This document shows, piece after piece, positions 38,126 through 48,654 of a stretch of DNA of 64,000 bases. The position numbers and the translations under genes were made by a program. How positions within the stretch are numbered: position 1 is the first letter of the stretch; every line of letters starts with the position of its first letter. The stretch lies in contig NZ_CP109787.1 of the NCBI RefSeq assembly GCF_025857195.1, forward strand, positions 2,669,501-2,733,500, given 5' to 3'. The DNA is from Leisingera thetidis (GTDB lineage: Bacteria; Pseudomonadota; Alphaproteobacteria; Rhodobacterales; Rhodobacteraceae). The notes below the pieces were generated by a model. It saw only the letters and a list, made by a program, of their open reading frames with translations, searched no databases and had not been told where the DNA came from.

Positions 38126-39007
38126 TTAGAGCGCCTCAGCGCCCGAAATGATTTCAATCAGCTCGTTGGTGATCACGGCCTGGCGCGACCGGTTGAACTG
38201 GATGGTCAGCTTGTCGATCATATCGCCCGCGTTGCGGGTCGCGTTGTCCATCGCGCTCATCCGGGCCCCCTGTTCGGAGGCACCGTTTTCCAGCAGCGCC
38301 GAGAAGATCTGGGTCGCCACGCCGCGCGGCAGCAGGTCCGCCAGGATCCGCTCTTCGCCGGGCTCGTAGTCATAGACCGCAGAGGCGCCATCGGCGCCGT
38401 CTTCGCCGCCCTCGTAGGAGGCCGGGATGATCTGCTGGGCGGTCGGAATCTGGGTCACGACGTTGACGAACTCCGCAAAGAAGATCGTGGCAACATCGAA
38501 CTCGCCCGCATCGAACCGCGTCAGGATGTCCTTGGCGACGCCCTGCGCATCGGCATAGCCGACGCGCTTGACGTCGCTGAGGTCCACATGGCCGACGAAA
38601 TCACTGCCGAGGTCGCGTTTCAGGGCGTCGCGGCCCTTTTTGCCGACGGTCAGGATCCTGACCGTCTTGCCCGCGGCCTTCAGCTCGGCCGCCTTCTGGC
38701 GGGCGAGCTTGGCAATGTTCGAGTTGAAGCCGCCGCACAGACCGCGCTCGGCGGTCATCACGACGAGCAGATGGGTCTGGTCGCTGCCGGTGCCGCGAAG
38801 CAGCTTGGGCGCCGACTCGCTGCCGCCGACCGAAGCCGCCAGCCCCGCCATCACGGCGTTGAACCGCTTGGTGTAGGGACGGGAGTCCTCGGCAGCTTCC
38901 TGGGCGCGGCGAAGTTTCGCCGCGGCCACCATCTGCATGGCTTTGGTGATCTTGCGGGTCGATTTGACCGACTCGATCCTGGTTTTAAGGTCCTTAAGAC
39001 TCGGCAT
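38126..39007 (-). CDS. atpG: ATP synthase F1 gamma subunit
   Basis: The 293-residue rotor-shaft subunit begins [20 protein letters not shown], the N-terminal helix, and ends with the C-terminal helix that includes [20 protein letters not shown] and [15 protein letters not shown]. These two helices form the coiled coil that rotates in the alpha-beta hexamer. It lies between atpA and atpD with short gaps. Confidence 0.98.
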   Translation of the reverse strand: MPSLKDLKTRIESVKSTRKITKAMQMVAAAKLRRAQEAAEDSRPYTKRFNAVMAGLAASVGGSESAPKLLRGTGSDQTHLLVVMTAERGLCGGFNSNIAKLARQKAAELKAAGKTVRILTVGKKGRDALKRDLGSDFVGHVDLSDVKRVGYADAQGVAKDILTRFDAGEFDVATIFFAEFVNVVTQIPTAQQIIPASYEGGEDGADGASAVYDYEPGEERILADLLPRGVATQIFSALLENGASEQGARMSAMDNATRNAGDMIDKLTIQFNRSRQAVITNELIEIISGAEAL

Positions 39008-39021
39008 TGCCTCGTCCCCCC

Positions 39022-40560
<1,539 letters not shown>

Positions 40561-41121
40561 TTATCCGACCTCTTTCATTGCATTCTGTAGGGAGTTGAGC
40601 TTGGAGCGGATCGAGCTGTCGATCATCTTCGAGCCCACTTTTACGACAAGTCCGCCGATGATCGAGGCATCGACGGAAGCATTGATGGTAACTTTCTTGC
40701 CCACGCGCTCGGCCAGGGTCTTGGCCAGCTTTTCGCTTTGGGTCTTGGTCAGCGCCTTGGCCGACACCACGTCAGCCGTGACTTCGCCGCGGGCGTCAGC
40801 CAGGCGGGCGCGCAGCGCGTCGATCAGCGCGGGCACCACGAACAGGCGGCGTTTGTCGGCCATCAGGGCAAGGGTATTGCGCAGGACGGGATCCAGCCCC
40901 ATCTTGTCAGCCACCGCGGTGATCGCGGCGCCCTGCTCGTCGCGCGACACCAGCGGCGAGCGGATCAGGCTGTTGAGGTCGTCGCTGTCAGCCAGCGCGG
41001 CTGCCAGGTCGTTGATGCTGGTTTCAAGGCTGTCGAGCGCCTTGTTTTCTTCAGCGATGTCAAACACCGCCGTGGCATAGCGCGCAGCAATGCCCGCAGA
41101 AATCGAAGCTGGTTCGGACAC
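40561..41121 (-). CDS. atpH: ATP synthase F1 delta subunit (OSCP)
   Basis: The 186-residue peripheral stalk subunit links F1 to the F0 b-subunits. It has a helical N-terminal domain (ISAGIAARYATAVFDIAEEN) and the conserved C-terminal KVTINASVDASIIGGLVVKVG. The start is set at the GTG at 41119-41121, giving (M)SEPASIS, because GGAAGG is six bases upstream of it; a GTG two codons earlier has no room for a ribosome-binding site. It is the first gene of the atp operon. Confidence 0.95.
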   Translation of the reverse strand: MSEPASISAGIAARYATAVFDIAEENKALDSLETSINDLAAALADSDDLNSLIRSPLVSRDEQGAAITAVADKMGLDPVLRNTLALMADKRRLFVVPALIDALRARLADARGEVTADVVSAKALTKTQSEKLAKTLAERVGKKVTINASVDASIIGGLVVKVGSKMIDSSIRSKLNSLQNAMKEVG

Positions 41122-41506
41122 GTCCACCCTTCCGATATGTTATTGGCCCCGGTTGGCACACCTGGCCACAGGCGGCGTCCGGGGGCGTGAGTCATCCCCC
41201 AATGGCAGCGGGGCGTTGAAATCAGCGTGGGTCTAGCAGAGCGGATGCGACCTATCAACTGCCTATAACGGTAACGGAAGAAAGCATGTTTTCCGTGTTT
41301 TCAATGACTTGCAGCAAGTGCGTCCCTTTGACAACAGTCCAAAGATAAAAAAGTGCCGCCGAACTGCAGGATTTGGCGATTCCGGAAACCGGCATTTGCG
41401 CCGGAAAACGTCACATATCGGCCCGCAGCCGCCGCGTCCGGGCCTCCGGGCGCCCTCCGGCCACGGTCCGGGCAGTTTCAGGGATTCTAAATCGGACACC
41501 GCCGGA
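41122..41506. other. Intergenic region upstream of the atp operon (385 bp)
   Basis: It carries a candidate atp promoter (41230-41258). Further upstream, AT-richer sequence (about 41270-41360) includes the dyad ACTTGC-A-GCAAGT at 41307-41319, and GC-rich inverted repeats lie near 41430-41480, just after the methyltransferase stop. I see no gene or RNA. Confidence 0.6.
41230..41258 (-). promoter_or_regulatory. Candidate atpHAGDC promoter
   Basis: On the minus strand TTGATA and TAGACC are separated by 17 bases. This is about 110 bases upstream of the atpH start codon. The match to sigma-70 is fair and made by eye. Confidence 0.45.
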
Positions 41507-42253
41507 TCAGGCCGGTTCCGGCAGCGGATTCGACAACCCTTCCAGCACCCGGATGCGGCTTGGGGTCTTGGTGCGGACCATGTGGCCGCTCTGCGGGTAG
41601 GTCTGCTTGCTGACCTCGACCATGAACACGCCGCCCGCCAGCATGGCCGGCAGCTTGCGGCCCATCTTTTCCAGCATGGCGCCGGATTTCAGCCAGAACC
41701 GCTTGTGGCTGGGCAGACGGTAAAGCGCGGCGGTGTGCTGCTCGATGGCGAACTGATGCTCGCGCAGCTGGCCTTCGAGCTGGCGCAGGGTGTAGGGGCG
41801 GCCAAAGCCGAACGGGGTCAGATCCGAGCGCGCCCAGAAGCCCGCCCGGTTCGGCACAATGAAAATCGCCCTGCCCCCCGGCCCCAGCACCCGCCAGCAT
41901 TCCTCCAGCAGTTTGCTGGGGCGCTCCGAGGTCTCCAGACCGTGCAGCAGCACCAGGCGGTCGATCCGGCCGGTGTCGACCGGCCAGAGGGTCTCTTCGC
42001 ACAGCACCGAGACATTGGGCTGGCCTGCCGGCCATTGCATGACGCCCTGCGGACCCGGCATCAGCGCCATCACCCGGCGCGCCTCCGGCAGGTAGGGGCG
42101 CAGCAGCGGCGCGGCAAAGCCGAAGCCCGCCACCGTCAGCCCCTCCGCCTCCGGCCACAGCTCCAAGAGCCGCCCGCGGATCGACGCCTGCGCCGCCCGG
42201 CCCAGCGTGCTGCGGTAGTAGAAGTTCCTCAGATCCTGGACATCAAGATGCAT
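41507..42253 (-). CDS. Class I SAM-dependent methyltransferase
   Basis: A 248-residue protein starting [19 protein letters not shown]. Motif I is degenerate ([16 protein letters not shown] instead of the usual ExGxGxG), but the later [18 protein letters not shown], with [19 protein letters not shown], is the normal motif IV and post-motif pattern. Roseobacter genomes often carry this methyltransferase beside gloB. The target is unknown. It is divergent from gloB, 61 bases away. Confidence 0.85.
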   Translation of the reverse strand: MHLDVQDLRNFYYRSTLGRAAQASIRGRLLELWPEAEGLTVAGFGFAAPLLRPYLPEARRVMALMPGPQGVMQWPAGQPNVSVLCEETLWPVDTGRIDRLVLLHGLETSERPSKLLEECWRVLGPGGRAIFIVPNRAGFWARSDLTPFGFGRPYTLRQLEGQLREHQFAIEQHTAALYRLPSHKRFWLKSGAMLEKMGRKLPAMLAGGVFMVEVSKQTYPQSGHMVRTKTPSRIRVLEGLSNPLPEPA

Positions 42254-42314
42254 TGCGGGCGCCTGCTGCTTCGGCCAATCTGGGCGCAGTTTAGCAATGT
42301 AAAGGCGAATGGCC

Positions 42315-43082
42315 ATGCCTCTTGAAATCATCACCCTGCCCTGCCGGTCGGACAACTATGCCTTTTTGATCCACAATCCCGCCTCGGGCGGGACCGCGCT
42401 GGTCGATGCGCCCGAAGCCGGCGCCATCCGGGCGGCGCTGGCGGAACGCGGCTGGGGGCTGGACTGGATCCTGCTGACCCATCACCACGGGGACCATGTC
42501 GAGGGCGTTGCGGAGCTGCAGGCGGAGTATGGCGCCAAGGTGATCGGGGCGCAGGCCGACGCGCACCGGCTGCCGCCGCTGGACATGGCGGTCGGCGATG
42601 GCGGCAGCTTTGCGTTGCTGGGCGAAACAGTGCATGTGATGGATGTTTCCGGCCACACCGTGGGGCATGTCGCCTATCACATTCCCGGCGCAGAGGCGGT
42701 GTTCACCGCCGACAGCCTGATGGCGCTGGGGTGCGGGCGGCTGTTCGAGGGCACGCCGCAGCAGATGTGGGCCAGCCTGTCGCGTCTTGCCGCGCTGCCG
42801 CCGCAAACTATGGTTTACTCAGGGCATGAATACACCCAGGCTAACGGTGCCTTTGCGGTCACCGCGGACCCCGGCAACCCGGCGTTGCAGAGGCGGATAA
42901 GCGATATCGCAAGGGCCCGCGGCAACGGTCTGCCGACGGTGCCGTCGCCCTTGCAGCTGGAACTTGACACCAATCCGTTCCTGCGCGCCGGCGATTCCGC
43001 CGTAAAGGCGCATTTGGGCATGGAAGATGCTGAAGACGCAGAGGTTTTTGCCGAAATCCGCAGGCGCAAGGACAATTTCTGA
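42315..43082 (+). CDS. gloB: Hydroxyacylglutathione hydrolase (glyoxalase II)
   Basis: A 255-residue binuclear metallo-beta-lactamase enzyme that hydrolyses S-lactoylglutathione to lactate and glutathione, the second step of methylglyoxal detoxification. The metal motif THHHGDH is at about 55-61. Later histidine and aspartate ligands lie in VSGHTVGHV and FTADSLM, then SGHEYTQAN. The C-terminal substrate-binding region includes [23 protein letters not shown]. Two in-frame ATGs, at 42309 and 42315, are possible; the latter begins [15 protein letters not shown], as in many relatives. Confidence 0.95.
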   Translation: MPLEIITLPCRSDNYAFLIHNPASGGTALVDAPEAGAIRAALAERGWGLDWILLTHHHGDHVEGVAELQAEYGAKVIGAQADAHRLPPLDMAVGDGGSFALLGETVHVMDVSGHTVGHVAYHIPGAEAVFTADSLMALGCGRLFEGTPQQMWASLSRLAALPPQTMVYSGHEYTQANGAFAVTADPGNPALQRRISDIARARGNGLPTVPSPLQLELDTNPFLRAGDSAVKAHLGMEDAEDAEVFAEIRRRKDNF

Positions 43083-43258
43083 GCAAATCAAGGGCATCCG
43101 GGCGCAACAGGGAGAAAATAATTGTGACCCCAAAATGAAGAAAAGCCCTTGAAGCCGGCGCGCTATCAACCAAACTCTAACCATATAAGCACATGGTTGA
43201 ACTGAGGGGTTGGTTAATACCGCCCCGCCGGCCAACCCAAGATCAGAGGAGCACGCCC

Positions 43259-45586
43259 GTGCCTTCATTCTCGAGCACCCTGGAACAGGCCATTCACGCA
43301 GCGCTGGCGCTGGCGAATGAACGCCGTCATGAATTCGCAACCCTGGAACATCTGCTTCTGGCCCTGATCGACGAGCCCGACGCGGCCCGCGTGATGCGCG
43401 CCTGCAGTGTCGACCTGACCGAATTGCGCTCCTCCCTGGTGGAATTCGTGGATGAGGACCTGTCCAATCTGGTCACCGACATCGACGGCTCCGAGGCGGT
43501 GCCGACCGCCGCCTTCCAGCGGGTCATCCAGCGCGCCGCGATCCATGTGCAAAGCTCCGGCCGGACCGAAGTGACGGGGGCCAATGTGCTGGTCGCCATC
43601 TTCGCCGAACGGGAAAGCGACGCCGCCTACTTCCTGCAGGACCAGGAAATGACCCGGTATGACGCGGTCAACTTCATCGCCCACGGCGTCGCCAAGGACC
43701 CGGCCTACGGGGAATCCCGTCCGGTCTCCGGCGCCACCGAGCAGGAAGAGGACAGCATCACCGCGGCGCCGGAAAGCGGCGACAAGAAGGAGTCGGCGCT
43801 GGCGAAATACTGCGTCGATCTGAACGCGAAATCCCGCGATGGCGACATCGATCCGCTGATCGGCCGCGACCATGAGGTCGAGCGCTGCATCCAGGTGCTG
43901 TGCCGCCGCCGCAAGAACAACCCGCTGCTGGTGGGCGACCCCGGCGTCGGCAAGACCGCCATCGCCGAAGGCCTGGCGCGCCGCATCGTCTCGGGCGAGA
44001 CGCCGGAAATCCTGTCGGAAACCACCATCTACTCGCTCGACATGGGCGCGCTGCTGGCCGGCACCCGCTACCGCGGCGACTTCGAGGAGCGGCTGAAGGC
44101 GGTTGTGAATGAACTCGAGGACCACCCCGACGCGGTGCTGTTCATCGACGAGATCCACACGGTGATCGGTGCCGGTGCCACCTCCGGCGGCGCCATGGAT
44201 GCCTCCAACCTGCTGAAGCCCGCGCTGCAGGGCGGCAAGCTGCGCTGCATGGGCTCCACCACCTACAAGGAGTTCCGCCAGCATTTCGAGAAGGACCGCG
44301 CGCTGTCCCGCCGGTTCCAGAAGATCGACGTGAACGAGCCGTCGGTGGAGGATTCCATCGAGATCCTGAAGGGCCTGAAACCCTATTTCGAGGAGCATCA
44401 CGGCATCAAGTTCACCGGCGATGCGATCAAGACCGCGGTGGAGCTGTCGGCGCGTTACATCAACGACCGCAAGCTGCCCGACAAGGCCATCGACGTGATT
44501 GACGAGGCCGGCGCCGCGCAGCATCTGATCATCGAGAGCAAGCGCCGCAAGACCATCGGCGTCAAGGAGATCGAGGCGGTGGTGGCCAAGATCGCCCGCA
44601 TCCCGCCGAAAAACGTCTCCAAGGACGATGCCGAGGTGCTGAAGGATCTGGAGAAGTCGCTGAAACGCGTGGTCTTCGGCCAGGACGATGCCATCACCGC
44701 CCTGTCCAGCGCCATCAAGCTGGCCCGCGCCGGCCTGCGCGAACCGGAAAAGCCGATCGGCAACTACCTGTTTGCAGGCCCCACTGGCGTCGGCAAGACC
44801 GAGGTGGCCAAACAGCTGGCCGACCAGCTGGGCGTCGAGCTTTTGCGGTTCGACATGTCGGAATACATGGAGAAACACGCGGTCTCCCGCCTGATCGGCG
44901 CGCCGCCGGGCTATGTCGGCTTTGACCAGGGCGGTCTGCTGACGGACGGCGTCGACCAGCACCCGCACTGCGTGCTGCTGCTGGACGAGATCGAGAAGGC
45001 GCACCCGGATGTCTACAACATCCTGTTGCAGGTGATGGACAACGGCCAACTCACTGACCACAACGGCCGCACGGTCAATTTCCGCAACGTGATCCTGATC
45101 ATGACCTCCAACGCCGGTGCGTCGGACATGGCCAAGGCCGCGATCGGTTTCGGCCGCGACCGCCGCGAGGGCGAGGACACCGCCGCCATCGAGCGCACCT
45201 TCACGCCGGAGTTCCGCAACCGTCTGGACGCGGTGATCTCCTTTGCGCCGCTCGGCAAGGAGGTGATCCTGCAGGTGGTCGAGAAGTTCGTCCTGCAGCT
45301 GGAGGCGCAGCTGATGGACCGCAACGTGTCGATCGAACTGACCCGCAAGGCGGCCGAATGGCTGGCCGACAAGGGCTATGACGACCGCATGGGCGCGCGT
45401 CCTCTGGGCCGGGTGATCCAGGAGCACATCAAGAAGCCGCTGGCCGAGGAGCTGTTGTTCGGCAAGCTGACCAAAGGCGGCCTCGTCAAGGTCGGCATCA
45501 AGGACGGCAAGCTGGACCTGCGCCTGGAAGGCCCCGGCAAGCCGCGGATCTCCGGCGACAAGCCGCCGCTGCTGACCGCGGACTGA
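43259..45586 (+). CDS. clpA: ATP-dependent Clp protease ATP-binding subunit ClpA
   Basis: A 775-residue Hsp100 unfoldase that feeds substrates to ClpP. It has an N-terminal Clp-N domain ([20 protein letters not shown] and a second repeat). The first AAA+ domain has Walker A GDPGVGKT (about 225), the second GPTGVGKT (about 507). [15 protein letters not shown] and the ClpP-contact loop region also match ClpA. The start is the GTG at 43259-43261, eight bases after AGAGGAG. ClpS, the usual adaptor and frequent neighbour, is not adjacent here. Confidence 0.97.
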   Translation: MPSFSSTLEQAIHAALALANERRHEFATLEHLLLALIDEPDAARVMRACSVDLTELRSSLVEFVDEDLSNLVTDIDGSEAVPTAAFQRVIQRAAIHVQSSGRTEVTGANVLVAIFAERESDAAYFLQDQEMTRYDAVNFIAHGVAKDPAYGESRPVSGATEQEEDSITAAPESGDKKESALAKYCVDLNAKSRDGDIDPLIGRDHEVERCIQVLCRRRKNNPLLVGDPGVGKTAIAEGLARRIVSGETPEILSETTIYSLDMGALLAGTRYRGDFEERLKAVVNELEDHPDAVLFIDEIHTVIGAGATSGGAMDASNLLKPALQGGKLRCMGSTTYKEFRQHFEKDRALSRRFQKIDVNEPSVEDSIEILKGLKPYFEEHHGIKFTGDAIKTAVELSARYINDRKLPDKAIDVIDEAGAAQHLIIESKRRKTIGVKEIEAVVAKIARIPPKNVSKDDAEVLKDLEKSLKRVVFGQDDAITALSSAIKLARAGLREPEKPIGNYLFAGPTGVGKTEVAKQLADQLGVELLRFDMSEYMEKHAVSRLIGAPPGYVGFDQGGLLTDGVDQHPHCVLLLDEIEKAHPDVYNILLQVMDNGQLTDHNGRTVNFRNVILIMTSNAGASDMAKAAIGFGRDRREGEDTAAIERTFTPEFRNRLDAVISFAPLGKEVILQVVEKFVLQLEAQLMDRNVSIELTRKAAEWLADKGYDDRMGARPLGRVIQEHIKKPLAEELLFGKLTKGGLVKVGIKDGKLDLRLEGPGKPRISGDKPPLLTAD

Positions 45587-46563
45587 TGCGCGCCGCAGCT
45601 CTGCTGACTGCCATATCGCTCGCCGCGCCCGCCGCGGCGGGCGATTTTCTTTTGCAGTTCCCGCTGGACTGCACCCTGGGCGAGGACTGCCACATCCAGC
45701 AGTACACCGACCACGATCCGGGCCCGGGTGCTGCCGATTTCACCTGCGGCAGCCTCAGCTATGAGGGCCACAAGGGCACCGATATCGCCCTTCCCTACCT
45801 GTCCGGCATGCAGGCTGGCGTTACGGTGCGCGCCGCCGCGGACGGTGTTGTGCTGGGAACCCGCGACAGCATGGCGGATGAATATGCCACCGATGGAAAT
45901 GCCGCCCGTATCGCAGGCAAGGAATGCGGCAACGGCGTGGTGCTGCGCCACGGCGGCGGCTGGGAGACACAATACTGCCACATGAAACAGGGCTCGATCC
46001 GGGTGGAAAGCGGCATGAAGGTCAAGGCCGGCGATCCCCTGGGCCAGGTCGGCCTGTCCGGCAACACCCAGTTCCCGCACCTGCATTTGTCGGTGCGCAA
46101 GGATGGGGAAGTGGCCGATCCCTTTGCCCCCGATGCGCGCGGCAGCTGCGGTCCGGACACCGGCAGGACACTCTGGGCGGAGCCGCCGCCTTACCAGCCG
46201 GGCGGTGTCCTGGGCGCCGGCTTCAGCACTGCGGTGCCGGACTACGGCGCCATCAAGAACGGCACCGCGGATGAGGCGCCGCTGGCTGCGGATGCGCCTG
46301 CCTTTGTGTTCTGGGCCTATGCCTTTGGCGGCCGGGCGGGGGATTCGCTTGAACTGACGGTTGCCGGGCCGGAGGGCGAACTGGTCTCTCAGCGCGAGAC
46401 CCTGACGAAAAACCAGGCACAGTTCTTCCGTGCCGCCGGGCGCCGCCTGCGGGGCGGGCACTGGCCTGCCGGCACCTATACCGGCAGGGCCAGGCTTCTG
46501 CGCAACGGCGATGAGGTCGACAGTTTCATCCGCAGCATGGAGGTTCCGCGGCCGCGGGGCTGA
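45586..46563 (+). CDS. Secreted M23 family metallopeptidase
   Basis: A 325-residue protein with a signal peptide (about 1-18) and an M23 (lysostaphin-like) domain. Zinc ligands are His62 and Asp66 in EGHKGTDIAL, and the HLHLS motif (about 165-169) near the end of the domain. Several cysteines suggest periplasmic disulfides. It probably cleaves peptidoglycan cross-bridges or acts as a LytM-type activator. The C-terminal 120 residues (after about 205) have a beta-rich extension of unknown role. The ATG overlaps the clpA stop by one base, implying co-translation, although the functional link is unclear. Confidence 0.9.
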   Translation: MRAAALLTAISLAAPAAAGDFLLQFPLDCTLGEDCHIQQYTDHDPGPGAADFTCGSLSYEGHKGTDIALPYLSGMQAGVTVRAAADGVVLGTRDSMADEYATDGNAARIAGKECGNGVVLRHGGGWETQYCHMKQGSIRVESGMKVKAGDPLGQVGLSGNTQFPHLHLSVRKDGEVADPFAPDARGSCGPDTGRTLWAEPPPYQPGGVLGAGFSTAVPDYGAIKNGTADEAPLAADAPAFVFWAYAFGGRAGDSLELTVAGPEGELVSQRETLTKNQAQFFRAAGRRLRGGHWPAGTYTGRARLLRNGDEVDSFIRSMEVPRPRG

Positions 46564-46669
46564 GCCTGTCAGCGGCACAGCACCCGCAGCCGCGGGGACG
46601 CTGCCGCCAAATGCCTGCCGTTTTCTGCTCCGGATTTGATAACTGCCGAATTTGCAATAGATTTAAGGG

Positions 46670-46761
46670 GGCCCTACTGCCCGGTGGGGCAGCAACCCGT
46701 GTGTAACTAGTAGCTTGTCTCCTTTAGTGAAGCGGGTTGCACCCCGCCGCCGGCGGGGCTG
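46670..46761 (+). ncRNA. Candidate small RNA in the gap after the M23 gene
   Basis: A possible promoter, TTGATA (46636-46641), a 16-base spacer and TAGATT (46658-46663), is followed by about 90 bases with pairing potential: an eight-base inverted repeat GCAACCCG (46692-46699) and CGGGTTGC (46733-46740) around a loop with TGTCTCCTTT, which could pair with ribosome-binding sites. The 3' part has the CCCCGCC-GCC-GGCGGGG stem (46742-46758) but no U-run follows, which weakens the case. Confidence 0.3.
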
Positions 46762-46809
46762 ACGGCGCGGGTGCGGCAGCAAGCGGCGGGAAACGGTCCC
46801 TTGCGCTCC

Positions 46810-48651
46810 TCACTTTTCGGTGAATTTCAGCTCGATCCGCCGGTTCTGAGCCCGGGCTTCGGGTGTATCCGCCGGGTTCACCGGCTGATACTCGCCAAAT
46901 CCGTTCGCTGCCAGCCGCGACGGCGGCACCCCCAGCGCCTCGACCATGTAGCGCACCACCGACAGCGCCCGGCCCTGGCTGAGCTCCCAGTTGTCGGAGA
47001 ACTTCGGGTGGACCCCCAGCGGCGTGTCGTCGGTATGGCCATCGACCCGGATGATCCAGTTGATCTCCGGCGGGATCGCCGCCGCCACGCTCTGCAGGAT
47101 CGACGCCACCTTGGCGATCTCCACCCGGCCTTCCTGCGACAGCGTGGCGCTGCCCGGCGCAAACAGCACCTCGGAGGCAAAGACAAAGCGGTCGCCCTGG
47201 ATGCGCACGCCCTCCTGGGTGCCCAGAAGATCCCGCAGCCGGCCGAAGAACTCCGACCGGTAGCGCTCCAGATCCTGCGCCTTGCTGGACAGGGCTGCCG
47301 TCTCGGCCTCCAGCCGTTTGCGCTCCTGCTCCTCCAGCAGGCGGCGCTTGCGCTCTTCCGAGGCGGCCCGGGCCAGTGCCGCGTTCAGATCCTGGCCGAG
47401 GTTCTGCAGCTGCACCTGCTGCGCCGCATCGCGGGACTGGTAGTCGTCCAGGATGGCCTGCAGCCCGCCCAGCTGCGCGCGCAGCGCCGCCACCTGCTGG
47501 TTGAGCAGCGCGGTTTCGCGGCGGGCTTCCTCGGAGACCGCCTGTTCCCTGGACAGGGCGGCGCGCGCCTGGGCCAGCAGCGCCGCGCGCTCCTCCGCCA
47601 GGCTCAGCTGCTCGGAGGCGCCGGCCTCGGCCGTTTCCTGTGCTGCCACCGCCGCCAGCAGGCGCCGGCGCAGAACCTCCAGCTCGTCCGCCTGGGTGTC
47701 CGCCGCGGCCAGCGCGGCCTTAGCTTGGGCCAGTTCCGCCGCCAGCCGCCCCGCTTCGGCGTCGGATCCGGCGCGGGCGGCCTCAAGTTCGGACAATTGC
47801 GCGTCCAGCTGCTTCTTCGCCGCCTCGGCTGCCGCCAGCAGGGTCAGCGTATCCTCTGCCTGGCGGCGCCGTTCCTCCAGCGCCAGGGTCATCGCGGTGA
47901 GTTCCGCATCCGCATTCTGCAGTTTTTCGCGCAGCGCCTCGGCGGCGGCAGCTTCAATGAGGCGGGCGGTTTCCTCGGCGCTCAGCTGTTCCTGCAGTTC
48001 GGAAATCCGGCCCTCCTGCCGGGCGCCTTCCGTCTCCAGGCTGGCAATCAGCGCCTCCATCGCCTCGCGCTCCGCCGCGGCCCGGCGCGCCGTCTCGGCC
48101 TGGGCATCGATCTCGCCCCGTGCCCGGGCCAGTGCGAGGTTCAGCGCCTCCTGCTCGCTCAGCAGCGTTTCGCGGGCGGCCTGCAGGCTGTCGCGCTCGG
48201 CGCTCAGCTCCGCCGCCTGCTCCCGCGCCGCATCCCGGCTGGCGGCCAGCGCCGCCACCTGGGCCTCGAAACTGGTGATGCGGCTGGCGGCCTCGGCCAG
48301 CGCATCCGCCTGCCGGTCGCGTTCGGCGGTGAGGGACGAGACCAGGCTGCGGGTCTGCGCCAGATCCTCCTCGGCGGTGTTCAGGGTCGAGGCCAGCGCC
48401 CCCATCCGGGCCTGCAGCCGCCGGTTTTCGCGTTCTTCCAGCCCCAGCGCCGCGGCCAGCGCACTCACCTCCGCCGACAGATCGTCCAGCTGGCTTTCCT
48501 GGCCGGTGATGGTCTCGCGCAGCACGAATTGCACCACCATGAAAATGGTCAGCACAAACATCAGCACCAGCAGAAGCCCGGTCATCGCATCGACGAAGCC
48601 AGGCCAGATCGAGGCCTGGAACCGCTGCCCTGTGCGCCGGGAAAGGGCCAT
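46810..48651 (-). CDS. MotB/OmpA-like partner of a motor pair: TM helix, very long coiled coil, OmpA domain
   Basis: A 613-residue protein. A single transmembrane helix (about 17-40) carries Asp21 in IWPGFVDAMTGLLL, the position of the ion-carrying Asp of MotB, TolR and ZorB. Residues about 45-430 are a charged coiled coil of heptad-like E, A and L. The C-terminal part (about 470-613) is an OmpA-type peptidoglycan-binding domain with VDGHTDDTPL and NRRIELKF. The upstream gene encodes the MotA/TolQ-like partner, three bases away. It probably forms an ion-driven stator or 5:2 motor anchored to the cell wall. The coil is much longer than in MotB; no flagellar genes are nearby. Confidence 0.85.
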   Translation of the reverse strand: MALSRRTGQRFQASIWPGFVDAMTGLLLVLMFVLTIFMVVQFVLRETITGQESQLDDLSAEVSALAAALGLEERENRRLQARMGALASTLNTAEEDLAQTRSLVSSLTAERDRQADALAEAASRITSFEAQVAALAASRDAAREQAAELSAERDSLQAARETLLSEQEALNLALARARGEIDAQAETARRAAAEREAMEALIASLETEGARQEGRISELQEQLSAEETARLIEAAAAEALREKLQNADAELTAMTLALEERRRQAEDTLTLLAAAEAAKKQLDAQLSELEAARAGSDAEAGRLAAELAQAKAALAAADTQADELEVLRRRLLAAVAAQETAEAGASEQLSLAEERAALLAQARAALSREQAVSEEARRETALLNQQVAALRAQLGGLQAILDDYQSRDAAQQVQLQNLGQDLNAALARAASEERKRRLLEEQERKRLEAETAALSSKAQDLERYRSEFFGRLRDLLGTQEGVRIQGDRFVFASEVLFAPGSATLSQEGRVEIAKVASILQSVAAAIPPEINWIIRVDGHTDDTPLGVHPKFSDNWELSQGRALSVVRYMVEALGVPPSRLAANGFGEYQPVNPADTPEARAQNRRIELKFTEK

Positions 48652-48654
48652 CGC

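Noticed and set aside
43259..45586. ClpB in place of ClpA
   Set aside because: The protein has no middle coiled-coil domain between the AAA+ domains, and its length of about 775 residues fits ClpA.
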